A stretch of DNA of 64,000 bases from Vibrio sp. 14G-20 (GTDB lineage Bacteria; Pseudomonadota; Gammaproteobacteria; Enterobacterales; Vibrionaceae): positions 62,001-126,000 of the forward strand of contig NZ_JAPHPW010000001.1 in the NCBI RefSeq assembly GCF_026241515.1, written 5' to 3'. Under the pieces are notes generated by a model. It was not told where the DNA came from and ran no database searches. It was given only the letters and a program-made list of their open reading frames with translations. The position numbers were made by a program, and so were the translations under genes. This document shows, piece after piece, positions 1 through 8,098 of this stretch (the stretch's first letter is position 1; every line of letters starts with the position of its first letter).

Positions 1-834
1 GAATTCCTGTTTATGGACCGTGACGCGCTTCCTACTGAAGAAGAGCAATACGTTGCTTACAAAGAAGTAGCCGAAGCAATGGAAGGCGAGTCAGTGATTA
101 TCCGTACTATGGATATCGGTGGCGACAAAGACCTACCATACATGGACCTTCCACAAGAGATGAACCCTTTCCTAGGCTGGCGTGCAGTACGTATCAGCTT
201 GGATCGTCGTGAAATCCTACGTGACCAACTACGTGGTATCCTACGTGCATCTGCACACGGTAAACTACGTATCATGTTCCCAATGATCATTTCTGTTGAA
301 GAGATCCGTGAACTGAAAAAAGCAATCGAAGAGTACAAAGTTGAACTTCGCGCTGAAGGCCTAGCTTTCGATGAAGAAATCGAAATCGGCGTAATGGTTG
401 AGACTCCAGCAGCTGCTGCAATCGCACACCACCTAGCGAAAGAAGTATCTTTCTTCTCTATCGGTACTAACGACCTAACGCAATACACTCTTGCGGTAGA
501 CCGTGGTAACGAAATGATTTCTCACCTATACAACCCACTATCTCCTGCTGTTCTTACAGTAATCAAGCAAGTGATCGACGCATCACACGCTGAAGGTAAG
601 TGGACTGGTATGTGTGGTGAGCTTGCTGGTGATGAGCGTGCAACGCTACTTCTTCTTGGTATGGGTCTAGATGAGTTCTCTATGAGCGGTATCTCTATCC
701 CTAAAGTTAAGAAAGTAATCCGTAACTCTAACTTCGCTGAAGTTAAAGCTATGGCTGACGAAGCACTATCTCTACCAACAGCGGCTGAAATTGAAGCTTG
801 CGTAGAAAAGTTCATCGCTGAGAAAACTCAGTAA
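1..834 (+). CDS. ptsI: PTS enzyme I, C-terminal part (partial)
   Basis: This is the C-terminal half of phosphoenolpyruvate-protein phosphotransferase. It takes phosphate from PEP and passes it to HPr at the start of the sugar phosphotransferase system in the cytoplasm. The frame is open from base 1, so the gene begins outside the window and the ATG at 13 is internal. About 277 residues are visible against a family length near 575. The TIM-barrel PEP-binding region is clear: [11 protein letters not shown], the acidic [10 protein letters not shown] segment, GTNDLTQY, and the MCGELAGD motif carrying the conserved active-site cysteine. crr follows about 100 bases downstream on the same strand, as in other gammaproteobacteria. 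Identification is very secure. Confidence 0.97.
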   Translation, partial: EFLFMDRDALPTEEEQYVAYKEVAEAMEGESVIIRTMDIGGDKDLPYMDLPQEMNPFLGWRAVRISLDRREILRDQLRGILRASAHGKLRIMFPMIISVEEIRELKKAIEEYKVELRAEGLAFDEEIEIGVMVETPAAAAIAHHLAKEVSFFSIGTNDLTQYTLAVDRGNEMISHLYNPLSPAVLTVIKQVIDASHAEGKWTGMCGELAGDERATLLLLGMGLDEFSMSGISIPKVKKVIRNSNFAEVKAMADEALSLPTAAEIEACVEKFIAEKTQ

Positions 835-854
835 TCGCCAATCGCTTAATAACG

Positions 855-880
855 TTAGACGGCTAAAAATAGTCGTCTAA
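855..880 (+). terminator. ptsI-crr intercistronic hairpin
   Basis: TTAGACGGCT and AGTCGTCTAA form a stem of about 10 bp with one G-U pair and an A-rich loop, followed by only three T residues. It lies between ptsI and crr, so it may be a partial terminator or an RNA-stability hairpin. An extended -10-like TGGTATAGT lies just after it at about 891-899 and could give crr its own promoter. Function is inferred. Confidence 0.45.
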
Positions 881-940
881 TTTGTTAGATTGGTATAGTA
901 TATTCTACAGAATAAAACTAAACGTTAGGAGCATGACACA

Positions 941-1450
941 ATGGGTCTGTTTGACAAACTGAAAAAGCTTGTATCTGATGACAGCGCTGATGCTGGTGCA
1001 ATCGAAATCATCGCACCTCTTTCTGGTGAAATCGTAAACATCGAAGATGTGCCAGATGTAGTTTTCGCTGAGAAAATCGTTGGTGACGGCATCGCGATCA
1101 AACCAGCTGGCGACAAAATGGTAGCTCCAGTTAACGGTACTATCGGTAAGATCTTCGAAACTAACCACGCATTCTCTATCGAGTCTGACGACGGTGTTGA
1201 GCTTTTCGTTCACTTCGGTATCGATACTGTTGAACTTAAAGGCGAAGGCTTCACTCGCGTAGCTGAAGAAGGTCAATCTGTTAAAGCTGGTGACACTATC
1301 ATCACTTTCGACCTAGCGCTTCTAGAAGAGAAAGCGAAATCTACGCTTACTCCAGTTGTTATCTCTAACATGGACGAAATCAAGGAGCTGAACAAGCTTT
1401 CTGGTTCTGTAACTGTTGGCGAAACTCCAGTTCTTAAAGTAACTAAGTAA
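941..1450 (+). CDS. crr: PTS glucose-specific enzyme IIA (EIIA-Glc)
   Basis: EIIA-Glc is the cytoplasmic phosphocarrier between HPr and glucose or sucrose permeases. It is also a global regulator, affecting adenylate cyclase and inducer exclusion in enterics and biofilm and carbon responses in vibrios. The protein has 169 residues, the family's usual size. His76 (in NHAFS) and His91 (in FVHFGIDT) match the two active-site histidines of E. coli IIA-Glc (75 and 90), His91 being the phosphorylated one. The start is set by TAGGAG upstream of the ATG. ptsI lies immediately upstream, and a good terminator follows. ptsH would be expected just outside the window. Confidence 0.97.
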   Translation: MGLFDKLKKLVSDDSADAGAIEIIAPLSGEIVNIEDVPDVVFAEKIVGDGIAIKPAGDKMVAPVNGTIGKIFETNHAFSIESDDGVELFVHFGIDTVELKGEGFTRVAEEGQSVKAGDTIITFDLALLEEKAKSTLTPVVISNMDEIKELNKLSGSVTVGETPVLKVTK

Positions 1451-1475
1451 TTTCGATTACTTAACTGCTTTAATT

Positions 1476-1503
1476 AAAACGCTACCTAAGGGTGGCGTTT
1501 TTT
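1476..1503 (+). terminator. Rho-independent terminator after crr
   Basis: ACGCTACC, loop TAAG, GGTGGCGT (one G-U pair), then six T residues. It closes the ptsI-crr unit. Confidence 0.85.
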
Positions 1504-1707
1504 GTGCCTGCTATATTGCTCAAGTTCCTTAAACAACAGTTCTAACTACCACTCTTCACCTCATTGTAGACAACTCCTCAATAAGCCACAGCAATCCCAA
1601 TCCTTGATTGCCAACTAACCACCCTACTTTGTTATTGAACCAAGTTAAACGCCATTCTAGGCACAGATCCCGCATGTTAAATCACGCGTTATGACTTCAA
1701 GCAGACA

Positions 1708-1750
1708 ACAGATCTCTGATATCTCGCTCGACTCGATTCTGGGATGACGG
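1708..1750 (+). repeat. Degenerate intergenic repeat, copy 1
   Basis: Shares the frame GATxxCTGATAxCTCG, then ACTCGxTTCTGGxATGACG, with the copy at 1821-1866. Such GATTCC...GGAATGACG elements are common in intergenic DNA of Splendidus-clade vibrios, from memory. The direction given is relative to copies 2 and 3. Confidence 0.6.
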
Positions 1751-1820
1751 ATAGCGCTCAACTAACTTATAAAAACTTCGCGAATACGAAAAATAAACCT
1801 GGAATACCAACCTCTCTTTA

Positions 1821-1866
1821 AAAGCGAGATTCCTGATACCTCGTTATACTCGGTTCTGGAATGACG
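1821..1866 (+). repeat. Degenerate intergenic repeat, copy 2
   Basis: Starts AAAGCGAGATTCC and ends TTCTGGAATGACG. The same start and a near-identical end are seen on the opposite strand at 1956-2003. Copies 2 and 3 therefore form an inverted pair about 90 bases apart. Confidence 0.65.
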
Positions 1867-1955
1867 ATAAAAGCCTTTATTCTAATTGAGCTGTTACTTA
1901 CTCAAACCAACCGTACTTATTCTACAAAGCAATGGGATCAGCATCTCCCTATCAC

Positions 1956-2003
1956 CGTCATTCCCTACAGTGAGGAACGAACGTGATAGGGAATCTCGCT
2001 TTT
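1956..2003 (-). repeat. Degenerate intergenic repeat, copy 3 (inverted)
   Basis: Read on the minus strand it begins AAAGCGAGATTCCC and ends GGGAATGACG, matching the ends of copy 2. It also carries its own palindrome: CCCTATCAC at 1947-1955 pairs with GTGATAGGG at 1983-1991, with TTCC...GGAA inside the loop. Confidence 0.65.
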
Positions 2004-2052
2004 GGCCTTTACCACTGCCCTAAATTCTCTACTTCGCCAAATTACAGGCAAT

Positions 2053-2075
2053 AAAAAACCCAGCCGAAGCTGGGT
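2053..2075 (-). terminator. Terminator after flagellin gene 1
   Basis: CCCAGC, loop CGAA, GCTGGG, with six T residues on the minus strand. It lies about 85 bases past the stop of the flagellin gene at 2159-3292. Confidence 0.85.
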
Positions 2076-2158
2076 CTGTTTAGCGCTCATCTCTCACCAC
2101 GAGCTAATTTGTGGAAGCCTTGCGTCAACACTATTGGTCAACGTGGCTTTTCAATCGA

Positions 2159-3292
2159 TTAACCTAGTAGGCTAAGTGCCGAGTTCGGTGCTTGCTTCGC
2201 TTGAGCAAGAATCGAGCTTGAAGCTTGAGAAAGGATCTGAGACTTAGTCATCTGAGTCGTTTCTTTCGCGAAGTCGGTATCTTTAATACGGCTCTTAGAT
2301 GCATTAACGTTTTCGTTAATGTTGTCTAAGTTGCTGATTGCGTGGTCGAAACGGTTTTGGAAAGCACCTAGCTCAGCACGGTGGCTGTCTACGTACTTAA
2401 GTGCCGCATCGATGACTGCTACAGACTCTTGTGCGCCGCCAACAGATGTTACATCGATAGTATCAACCGTTACGTCTTTAGCCGCTTGAATACCTAGCTC
2501 ACCAGCAAGACCGCCAGAGAAAGACACATCGCCGCTCACTTTGTTGTTGCCTGTGAACATTTGCAGCTTGCCATCTTCAGTAACAGACGCTTTAACAGAG
2601 TCTTGTTGACCGTTGATGTAAGTCGCTAGCTCTTCGATATCGTCACCCGCTTTTGCGCTGATGTCGATCTCTTGTGCTTGACCAAAGTTATCAGTGAACG
2701 ACAGTTTTAGGTCGTTAGAGCCCGCTTGAACGTTCCAGTCTTTGTCTTTCGCGTTCTCTGTTTGGTAGCTCTTACCACCCATCTGAGCGTTATCAGAGCG
2801 CATGTCTTTCAGTTGAAGCATTACCGCTTCACCGTTGTCTGCACCGATTTGGAATGATTTAGTACCGTGAGTACCGTTAAGCAGTTTGTTACCACCAAAA
2901 GACGTCGTTTCCGCGATACGGTTTAGTTCGTCGTTCAGTGCTGTTACTTCTTCTTGAATCGCTACACGCTCAGATTTTGAGTTTGAGCCGTTTGAAGATT
3001 GTAGAGACAAATCACGCATACGTTGCAGGATGTTCGTTGTCTCATTCATTGCACCTTCAGCAGTTTGTGCAATAGAGATACCGTCGTTCGCGTTACGTAC
3101 AGCAACATCAAGACCACGACTCTGAACGTTCAAACGGTTAGAGATTTGTAGGCCTGCAGCGTCATCTTTTGCGCTGTTGATTTTAGAACCTGAAGCTAGA
3201 CGCTCCATTGATGTTTGTTGTGCGCTGTTTGCGTTGTTTAGGTAACGTTGCGCTGTCATCGCTGAAACGTTTGTATTTACATTCACTGCCAT
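2159..3292 (-). CDS. Flagellin (polar flagellar filament subunit)
   Basis: A 377-residue flagellin, exported through the flagellar type III system and polymerised into the polar filament. The conserved N-terminal domain ([20 protein letters not shown], then [20 protein letters not shown]) and C-terminal domain (ending [17 protein letters not shown]) flank a variable centre of about 140 residues. The start at 3292 was chosen because [10 protein letters not shown] is the classic flagellin N-terminus and GGAGAAG lies just upstream; a longer frame to 3349 adds unrelated residues. A sigma28 promoter lies at 3374-3400. Codon use looks strongly biased, as expected for an abundant protein. Vibrios carry five or six flagellin genes, and a pair near crr suggests flaD/flaE-type members, but I cannot assign the letter. 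Confidence 0.95.
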   Translation of the reverse strand: MAVNVNTNVSAMTAQRYLNNANSAQQTSMERLASGSKINSAKDDAAGLQISNRLNVQSRGLDVAVRNANDGISIAQTAEGAMNETTNILQRMRDLSLQSSNGSNSKSERVAIQEEVTALNDELNRIAETTSFGGNKLLNGTHGTKSFQIGADNGEAVMLQLKDMRSDNAQMGGKSYQTENAKDKDWNVQAGSNDLKLSFTDNFGQAQEIDISAKAGDDIEELATYINGQQDSVKASVTEDGKLQMFTGNNKVSGDVSFSGGLAGELGIQAAKDVTVDTIDVTSVGGAQESVAVIDAALKYVDSHRAELGAFQNRFDHAISNLDNINENVNASKSRIKDTDFAKETTQMTKSQILSQASSSILAQAKQAPNSALSLLG

Positions 3293-3588
3293 GGTGACTT
3301 CTCCAATTGATTTTCCGGTATAGCGGTTTCCGACGTCTCGGAAAACCAAGTAGTTATCTCTAAGTTACTTTTAATAACGGCGTGACTGGCGAAACCTTTA
3401 GGAAAAAAACAACAAAATTAAAGAAATAGCGATAAAGGAGAAGAAAGCGTGACTGGCAGTAAAATTATCAAAAAAAGATGAGAAAAACGCTAAAGTTGCC
3501 GAGAAGTCGGTCGAGCGATAATTTGTATTTTAATTAACCAAATGGACTGATTAAGTTGAAACACCTTTATAAGATTTGAGGTAATTTA
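3293..3588. other. Intergenic region between the two flagellin genes
   Basis: Nearly 300 bases, A+T-rich. It holds the sigma28 promoter at 3374-3400, and GCGTGACTGGC occurs twice (from 3380 and from 3448). A small CCGA-GAAG-TCGG hairpin near 3500 has no T-run. I see no clear terminator for the second flagellin gene and no coding sequence. Confidence 0.5.
3374..3400 (-). promoter_or_regulatory. sigma28 (FliA) promoter of flagellin gene 1
   Basis: On the minus strand: TAAAGGTT, 11 bases, GCCGTTAT. The sigma28 consensus is TAAAGTTT, 11 bases, GCCGATAA, so 13 of 16 positions match with exact spacing. It predicts a leader of roughly 75 bases before the ATG at 3292. Confidence 0.8.
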
Positions 3589-4722
3589 TTAGCCTAATAG
3601 GGTTAAGGCAAGGTTCGGCGCCTGCTTTGCTTGAGCCAGTATTGTGGTGCTCACCTGCTGCAAAATTTGTTGCTTAAGCATTTGAGTGGTTTCTTTGGCG
3701 TAATCAGTATCTTTGATTCTGCTGTTTGATGTCGCCAAGTTCTCATGAACATTTTCGAGATTATTAATCGCATGATCAAAGCGGTTTTGCATTGCGCCTA
3801 ATTCAGAACGATGACTGTCCACATACTTCATGGCAGTGTCTAAAATAGAAACAGCACGTTGCGCACCACCCACATCGGTCACATTGATGTCATCGACTGA
3901 TTCGTAATAACCCGCCGACATCGAAAGCTCACTGGCTAACGAACCTGAGAAAGAAATCGTGCCTGCGGTATCTTCACCAGACATGTAGATCTGAAGTTGC
4001 CCATCATCATTAACCGAAGCCGAAACAAGATCCGTTTGACCATTGATGTAAGTCGCCAACTCTTCAATGTCATCACCCGCTTTAGCATTAATAGTGATCT
4101 CTTGAGGCTGACCAAAACGGTCGGTAAACGACATCGTCATATCATTCTGGTTGGATTTCACTTCCCACGAGTCATTGGCCATGCCATTTGCGATATAACT
4201 AAAACCGCCCATGTTGATGTCATCGGTACGCATGCTTTTCAGGCCAATTTGCACAGCTTCACCAGAACTGCCACCTATCTGAAATGAGGTACTACCAAAA
4301 CTACCGTTAAGGAGCTTTTTACCACCAAATGAAGTGGTCTCTGCAATACGATTTAGTTCATCGTTTAATGCGGTAATCTCTTCTTGAATGGCCGTTCTTT
4401 CCGACTGACTGTTCGAACCATTACTCGCTTGCAGTGACAAGTCACGCATACGTTGCATGATATTAGTGGTTTCGTTCATCGCGCCTTCGGCAGTTTGCAT
4501 AATGGATATACCATCATTCGCATTGCGAACAGCGACATCAATACCACTCATCTGCGCCTCTAGACGGTTGGAGATTTGTAGACCTGCAGCATCGTCTTTG
4601 GCGCTATTAATACGACTCCCTGAAGCCAAGCGCTCCAAAGATTGGTTCAGCATGTTATTGGCATTAGAGAGATTCCTCTGAGCCACCAGCGCTGAGACAT
4701 TGGTATTAACAGTTATAGCCAT
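3589..4722 (-). CDS. Flagellin (second copy, divergent)
   Basis: Also 377 residues, with the same domain plan as the neighbouring flagellin: N-terminal [20 protein letters not shown] and [20 protein letters not shown], and C-terminal [17 protein letters not shown]. The ends are highly alike, while the exposed centre (about residues 165-290) differs more. Codon use is visibly less biased than in the first copy, suggesting lower expression. It has its own sigma28 promoter at 4767-4793, and about 300 bases separate the two genes, so they are probably separate transcripts. It could be a minor or sheath-associated filament subunit, but that is inference. Confidence 0.95.
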   Translation of the reverse strand: MAITVNTNVSALVAQRNLSNANNMLNQSLERLASGSRINSAKDDAAGLQISNRLEAQMSGIDVAVRNANDGISIMQTAEGAMNETTNIMQRMRDLSLQASNGSNSQSERTAIQEEITALNDELNRIAETTSFGGKKLLNGSFGSTSFQIGGSSGEAVQIGLKSMRTDDINMGGFSYIANGMANDSWEVKSNQNDMTMSFTDRFGQPQEITINAKAGDDIEELATYINGQTDLVSASVNDDGQLQIYMSGEDTAGTISFSGSLASELSMSAGYYESVDDINVTDVGGAQRAVSILDTAMKYVDSHRSELGAMQNRFDHAINNLENVHENLATSNSRIKDTDYAKETTQMLKQQILQQVSTTILAQAKQAPNLALTLLG

Positions 4723-4766
4723 AGACCTTCACTTACAAAAAGATGAATAAATTCACGATTGCTCTT

Positions 4767-4793
4767 ATATCGACCAGTTCATATAAAGCTTTA
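4767..4793 (-). promoter_or_regulatory. sigma28 (FliA) promoter of flagellin gene 2
   Basis: On the minus strand: TAAAGCTT, 11 bases, GTCGATAT. This matches the sigma28 consensus TAAAGTTT-N11-GCCGATAA at 13 of 16 positions with exact spacing, about 45 bases before the ATG at 4722. Confidence 0.82.
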
Positions 4794-4795
4794 AT

Positions 4796-4820
4796 AAAAA
4801 AGGAGCCCTGAGGCTCCCTT
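4796..4820 (-). terminator. Terminator after the DyP peroxidase gene
   Basis: GGAGCC, loop CTGA, GGCTCC, with six T residues on the minus strand. It lies just past the stop at 4843 and directly upstream of the flagellin gene 2 promoter. Confidence 0.82.
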
Positions 4821-4842
4821 TGTTTATTCTTTTTGAGACGAC

Positions 4843-5766
4843 TTACTTAATCGTTAATGCACTCAACATCTCAGTTGAAGGAGCAAAGTAGTAAGCACCA
4901 GTAACAGCTTTAGTAAAGCGAAGCAGTTGGTCTGTTTTACCATCGGTTACGCCGTACATGCTCTCTAACATCGCATCAAAGTTATGACGAACGTTACAGT
5001 AAGCAATGAACAGTAAACCATGGTCGCCCGTTGCTGTGCCGTAAGGCAGGCTATGACGAACGATTTTAAGGCCCTTGCCTTCTTCTTTGATATCAACACG
5101 GCCAACGTGAGACGCCGCTGGAACATCATCTAGCTCGATAGAATCTGGCTTAGTACGACCAACCACTTTCTCTTGTGCCGATACGTTTAATCGGTTCCAA
5201 GCAGGTAGGTTATGCACAAAACGTTGCACCATCACGTAGCTACCACCCGCGAATTCACCTTCAGGTACAATCGCCACTTCAGCGCGCTGTGCGTCTTTCG
5301 GGTTTTCAGTGCCATCAACGAAATCAGTCATGTCACGTGAGTCTAGGAAGCGGTAGCCGTAAGTTTCATCAACCACTTCCACGTCTGACGCTACTTCAGA
5401 TAGCAATTTACGTAGGATGAAGAAGTGCAGATCATGTCGGTTTGAGTGACAGTGAATCAAAACATCAGACAGTGTGCTCGGTGCTGTAACATCACCTTCA
5501 CCAAGCGCAGGGAAATCAATTAGATCAGAGGGAGCAGCTTGCTCGAACTTATCCCAAAAAGCTTTTGAGAACGCAACCGACGCCGTTAGGTTTGCATCTG
5601 GTTGAGTTTGGTTTAGCTCGTCGATTAGAGTCGGAAGCTTTTGAATTTCTGCTAGTACGTTAGCAGTATTAGCGTTCACTTTAAGTTGAACGTAGAGAGC
5701 GAAAGGCCCAGCTTCAGGCAAAATAGCACTTTGAACGTTAGGCTGCTCATTTGAAACATTAAGCAT
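4843..5766 (-). CDS. DyP-type heme peroxidase
   Basis: A 307-residue dye-decolourising peroxidase, probably cytoplasmic because no signal peptide is seen. The family uses a heme with catalytic Asp and Arg to oxidise dyes or other electron donors with peroxide; the natural substrate is usually unknown. The diagnostic GXXDG-type motif appears as FVDGTENP, followed by VHNLPAWNRL, the SIELDDVP stretch and KIVRHSLPYG, which contains the likely proximal heme histidine. The length fits YfeX-like DyP proteins (about 300). It is a single-gene unit with its own terminator. No encapsulin gene is adjacent, so this is probably not an encapsulated DyP. Confidence 0.93.
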   Translation of the reverse strand: MLNVSNEQPNVQSAILPEAGPFALYVQLKVNANTANVLAEIQKLPTLIDELNQTQPDANLTASVAFSKAFWDKFEQAAPSDLIDFPALGEGDVTAPSTLSDVLIHCHSNRHDLHFFILRKLLSEVASDVEVVDETYGYRFLDSRDMTDFVDGTENPKDAQRAEVAIVPEGEFAGGSYVMVQRFVHNLPAWNRLNVSAQEKVVGRTKPDSIELDDVPAASHVGRVDIKEEGKGLKIVRHSLPYGTATGDHGLLFIAYCNVRHNFDAMLESMYGVTDGKTDQLLRFTKAVTGAYYFAPSTEMLSALTIK

Positions 5767-5831
5767 AGATTATTCCTTCCAGTTTTAGCTTCTAAGTATA
5801 ATTGTGAATGGGACAAATGTTTTGATGAGAA

Positions 5832-6308
5832 TCAGTCTTCGAGCTCAACCACTTTAAAGCAATCCCTTGCAGCATGGCTATTGGTTAGATAAAGCGCTAA
5901 CCACAGCAGCAACAACAAGGTGATGCCATTTGACCAACGGAACCATCCGTTATCCAAATAGATTAAATAAATCGTATGGGAGCCCTGTGCCAAGATAGCC
6001 ATCATGGTCACCCCACGCCCCCATGACACGACTTTGTTAAGGCGCTTTCTATCTGGAGATCTTAGCCCAAATAACCACATCAGTAGCAAACTAGGAACAC
6101 TCAACGCAATTCCAACATAAAACATCTGATGGTCTGGGTAGATTATCTCAAGGATATCGGTTCCCGATTCTCGGCTTGCGCCTGCAACAATGAAAACGAC
6201 CAAGGCTTTCGCAAGAAACAGCCAACCTAACCAGAGCAAGATTGGGGCTTTCAAAAAGCCGTGCTTGTCGTATTGTTCTATGGAGTACCGCACAAATCTC
6301 ACTTTCAC
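5832..6308 (-). CDS. DUF2919 family inner-membrane protein
   Basis: A 158-residue protein of unknown function with four likely membrane helices, roughly residues 22-42, 63-82, 95-115 and 125-142. The HGFLKAP motif near the N-terminus and the spacing of the helices fit DUF2919 (YfeZ-like). The start is uncertain: the frame opens at GTG 6308 (MKVRFVRYS), but GTG 6293 (MRYSIEQYDKHG) would match the family start better. No strong ribosome site is visible. It is separated from the DyP gene by 65 bases and could be its upstream partner on the minus strand. I do not propose a function. Confidence 0.75.
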   Translation of the reverse strand: MKVRFVRYSIEQYDKHGFLKAPILLWLGWLFLAKALVVFIVAGASRESGTDILEIIYPDHQMFYVGIALSVPSLLLMWLFGLRSPDRKRLNKVVSWGRGVTMMAILAQGSHTIYLIYLDNGWFRWSNGITLLLLLWLALYLTNSHAARDCFKVVELED

Positions 6309-6402
6309 TTATTTTCAAACCAACACTTTAACGCAAATCATTCATACTTAACTAGCTTTGCGTTATCTTAGTAGCCAATCCGTTTTAATTATCGAACTCA
6401 GT

Positions 6403-6747
6403 ATGAAAAAGAAAACTAATACGCCGTCTGTTGAATCTCAACAAGAAGCACTGAAGATAGCCAAAGCGACTCAAAAGCCAGCTCAAACCAAAGAACAAAC
6501 TAAACTGATTGCGCAGGGTATCGAGAAAGGCATCGCACTGTATAAGAAACAGCAAAAAGAACGCAGCCGCCAAGCCGATAAAGCGAAGAAGCGCGTACAG
6601 AAAGAGAAGCAGACTCAACAAGCTAACCAAAACCAAGAAGACACGAACGAAACAAGTGTTGATACATCATCAAATCACGCCAATAAACTGCCGTGGTTAC
6701 TACTGATTGCAAGCTGGGTAGGCTTCGCGATTTATTTGATGCAATAG
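6403..6747 (+). CDS. DUF2956 family protein
   Basis: A 114-residue protein, highly charged and rich in Lys and Gln, with one C-terminal hydrophobic segment (LPWLLLIASWVGFAIYLM) that probably anchors it in the membrane. The N-terminal block (TPSVESQQEALKIAKATQK, then QTKLIAQGIEKGIALYKKQQ) is the conserved DUF2956 signature seen in vibrios and relatives. The ATG at 6403 is preferred because MKKKTNTPSVE is the family start; a longer frame to 6358 adds an unrelated segment. A small lipoprotein gene starts 12 bases after its stop and is probably co-transcribed. Function is unknown. Confidence 0.8.
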   Translation: MKKKTNTPSVESQQEALKIAKATQKPAQTKEQTKLIAQGIEKGIALYKKQQKERSRQADKAKKRVQKEKQTQQANQNQEDTNETSVDTSSNHANKLPWLLLIASWVGFAIYLMQ

Positions 6748-6759
6748 CAGGGTAAACGT

Positions 6760-7092
6760 ATGAAAAAGGAATTAGCCGCTTTGGCTATGAGTAGCATGTT
6801 ACTCGGGTGTACCACACCCACATCAACGCCTCATAGTAAAGCGGACAAGGTACAAATGGATTACCATGGCCTGATTAACATCGAGCAGTGTGAGTATAAA
6901 GGGGAAGTCACTGGTAGCGAAGGCCACTGGTACAGCTACTTGTTCTTTCCCAATGACACCCTGATTCAAGGTGCGGTGAATGAACTTAAGTCGAATGCCA
7001 TTGAGCTAGGCGCAGACACCGTTATCTTTACCCTACCTCAAGATTTCAGCACTTCCGTGACTATGCTCGGCACAGCCTACCTGTGTGAGTAA
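6760..7092 (+). CDS. DUF4156 family outer-membrane lipoprotein
   Basis: A 110-residue predicted lipoprotein. The signal peptide (MKKELAALAMSSMLLGC) ends in the lipobox LLGC with the lipidated Cys at residue 17. The mature domain contains IEQCEYKGEVTGSEGHWYSYL and ends in a paired Cys (AYLCE), so Cys-Cys bonding in the periplasm is plausible. The layout fits DUF4156, whose members are small periplasmic-facing lipoproteins of unknown role. It follows the DUF2956 gene by 12 bases. Confidence 0.8.
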   Translation: MKKELAALAMSSMLLGCTTPTSTPHSKADKVQMDYHGLINIEQCEYKGEVTGSEGHWYSYLFFPNDTLIQGAVNELKSNAIELGADTVIFTLPQDFSTSVTMLGTAYLCE

Positions 7093-7132
7093 GCAATTAA
7101 ATCGGCATATCGGTATGCTTCGATTTTATGAA

Positions 7133-7162
7133 GCCCAAAAGAAAGCCAGCTTTCGCTGGCTT
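7133..7162. terminator. Terminator between DUF4156 and winged-helix genes
   Basis: AAGCCAGC, loop TTTC, GCTGGCTT. The A-rich left flank gives a T-run on the minus strand, and the stop codon of the minus-strand winged-helix gene falls inside the stem. It can serve convergent transcripts. Confidence 0.65.
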
Positions 7163-7448
7163 ATGCACTAAATCCAAGGCTTGTTGCTATATCGCCTTTA
7201 CGTTCTAGAACCCACTGACTGTCAAATGGTCCCCAGTCGGATAACTGGTAATAACCATCATTATGACGTCGCCCATCTTGAACAAACATAAGTTCGATAC
7301 CGATCCCCGGTAACGCCTTGAGTACATCTTGAATAGTACGACGAGGCCAACCCGTTTTTTCGATGAGTTTAGGCACATTTGGCCTATCAAGGCTTTCGAC
7401 TAACAATGCTAAATATAGCCGCCTTGCAAAAACAGGACTCAACTCCAT
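7161..7448 (-). CDS. Winged-helix DNA-binding protein
   Basis: A 95-residue protein resembling the HTH_43-type winged helix-turn-helix family. The recognition region is near residues 30-48 (PNVPKLIEKTGWPRRTIQDV), followed by GIGIELMFVQDGRRHNDGYY, which looks like the wing. The ATG at 7448 is chosen because AGGAGG lies five bases upstream; GTG 7454 overlaps that ribosome site. It stands alone on the minus strand, facing the ArsC-like gene across a 200-base gap. Targets are unknown, and autoregulation is a guess. Confidence 0.75.
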   Translation of the reverse strand: MELSPVFARRLYLALLVESLDRPNVPKLIEKTGWPRRTIQDVLKALPGIGIELMFVQDGRRHNDGYYQLSDWGPFDSQWVLERKGDIATSLGFSA

Positions 7449-7653
7449 TGACACCTCCTATATATGTGCAACTCAATTATTTCTTTTTTCGCTGACAACA
7501 TGTTGAGGCTGATCAATAAGTCTCCAATAGTGACATTTTCTTACTGTTTTTTTTCGCTCAATGAAATATTCCTCACTCTATTTTGTCTGAATTGCTGCTT
7601 CCTGATAGGATTCAACTCATAACAATGAAATAAAATCACCCAAAGGAAGAATA

Positions 7654-8001
7654 ATGACTATCACTATGTTTGGTATCCCAAATTGCGACACCATCAAAAA
7701 AGCAAAGAAATGGCTCGAAGCTGAAGGTATCGAGTTCGAATTTCACGATTATCGCAAACAAGGCATCACAGAAGAGTTAGTAACAAGCTTCTGTTCAGAG
7801 CTTGGTTGGGAGCTTGTGCTAAACAAACGTGGTACGACTTATCGCCAACTTTCTCAAGAGCAAAAAGACACATTAACGGAAGAAAAAGCCGTCGCTCTGC
7901 TTGTTGAACAACCAGCAATGATTAAGCGTCCTATCTTGAAAGTCGATGGCAAGCTTCATATTGGCTTCAAAGCAGACCAATACGCTGCTATTTTTGCGTA
8001 A
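7654..8001 (+). CDS. yffB: ArsC family reductase (YffB/Spx-like)
   Basis: A 115-residue thioredoxin-fold protein of the ArsC/Spx superfamily. The N-terminal GIPNCDTIKKAKKW motif places the reactive Cys at residue 11, and IKRPILKV near the C-terminus is the conserved glutathione or cis-proline region. E. coli YffB, encoded next to dapE, is the likely ortholog. It binds glutathione, but its true substrate is not established, so the arsenate reductase label would be too specific. A clear AAAGGAAGA ribosome site precedes the ATG. dapE follows 97 bases downstream, separated by a hairpin. Confidence 0.88.
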   Translation: MTITMFGIPNCDTIKKAKKWLEAEGIEFEFHDYRKQGITEELVTSFCSELGWELVLNKRGTTYRQLSQEQKDTLTEEKAVALLVEQPAMIKRPILKVDGKLHIGFKADQYAAIFA

Positions 8002-8027
8002 TCAGCGATATTAGAACAGATAACAAA

Positions 8028-8053
8028 GCGTTGAACTTCCCTCTGTTCAACGC
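8028..8053 (+). other. yffB-dapE intercistronic hairpin
   Basis: GCGTTGAAC and GTTCAACGC form a perfect 9-bp stem around an 8-base loop, with no T-run after it. It is more likely an RNA-stability or processing hairpin than a terminator. Confidence 0.5.
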
Positions 8054-8098
8054 CTGAAATTAATGACTAGACGTTTTATTTAAACAAGGAATTCAAGG

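Larger units (their letters stand above)
1504..2052. other. Non-coding repeat-rich gap between crr and flagellins
   Basis: About 550 bases with no credible open reading frame on either strand. It holds three related degenerate repeats of about 45 bp (1708-1750, 1821-1866 and 1956-2003, the last inverted), listed separately. The rest is A+T-rich sequence without a recognisable promoter or RNA gene. Confidence 0.6.

Noticed and set aside
905..1276. A 123-residue open frame antisense to crr.
   Set aside because: It is a shadow of the strongly codon-biased crr gene on the other strand.
1504..2052. Possible CRISPR array or integron-like repeats in the crr-flagellin gap.
   Set aside because: Only three degenerate copies occur at uneven spacing and in both directions; there are no equal spacers, cas genes or integrase.
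4843..5766. Encapsulin-linked DyP system.
   Set aside because: No encapsulin shell gene is adjacent and the protein lacks an obvious C-terminal cargo tag.
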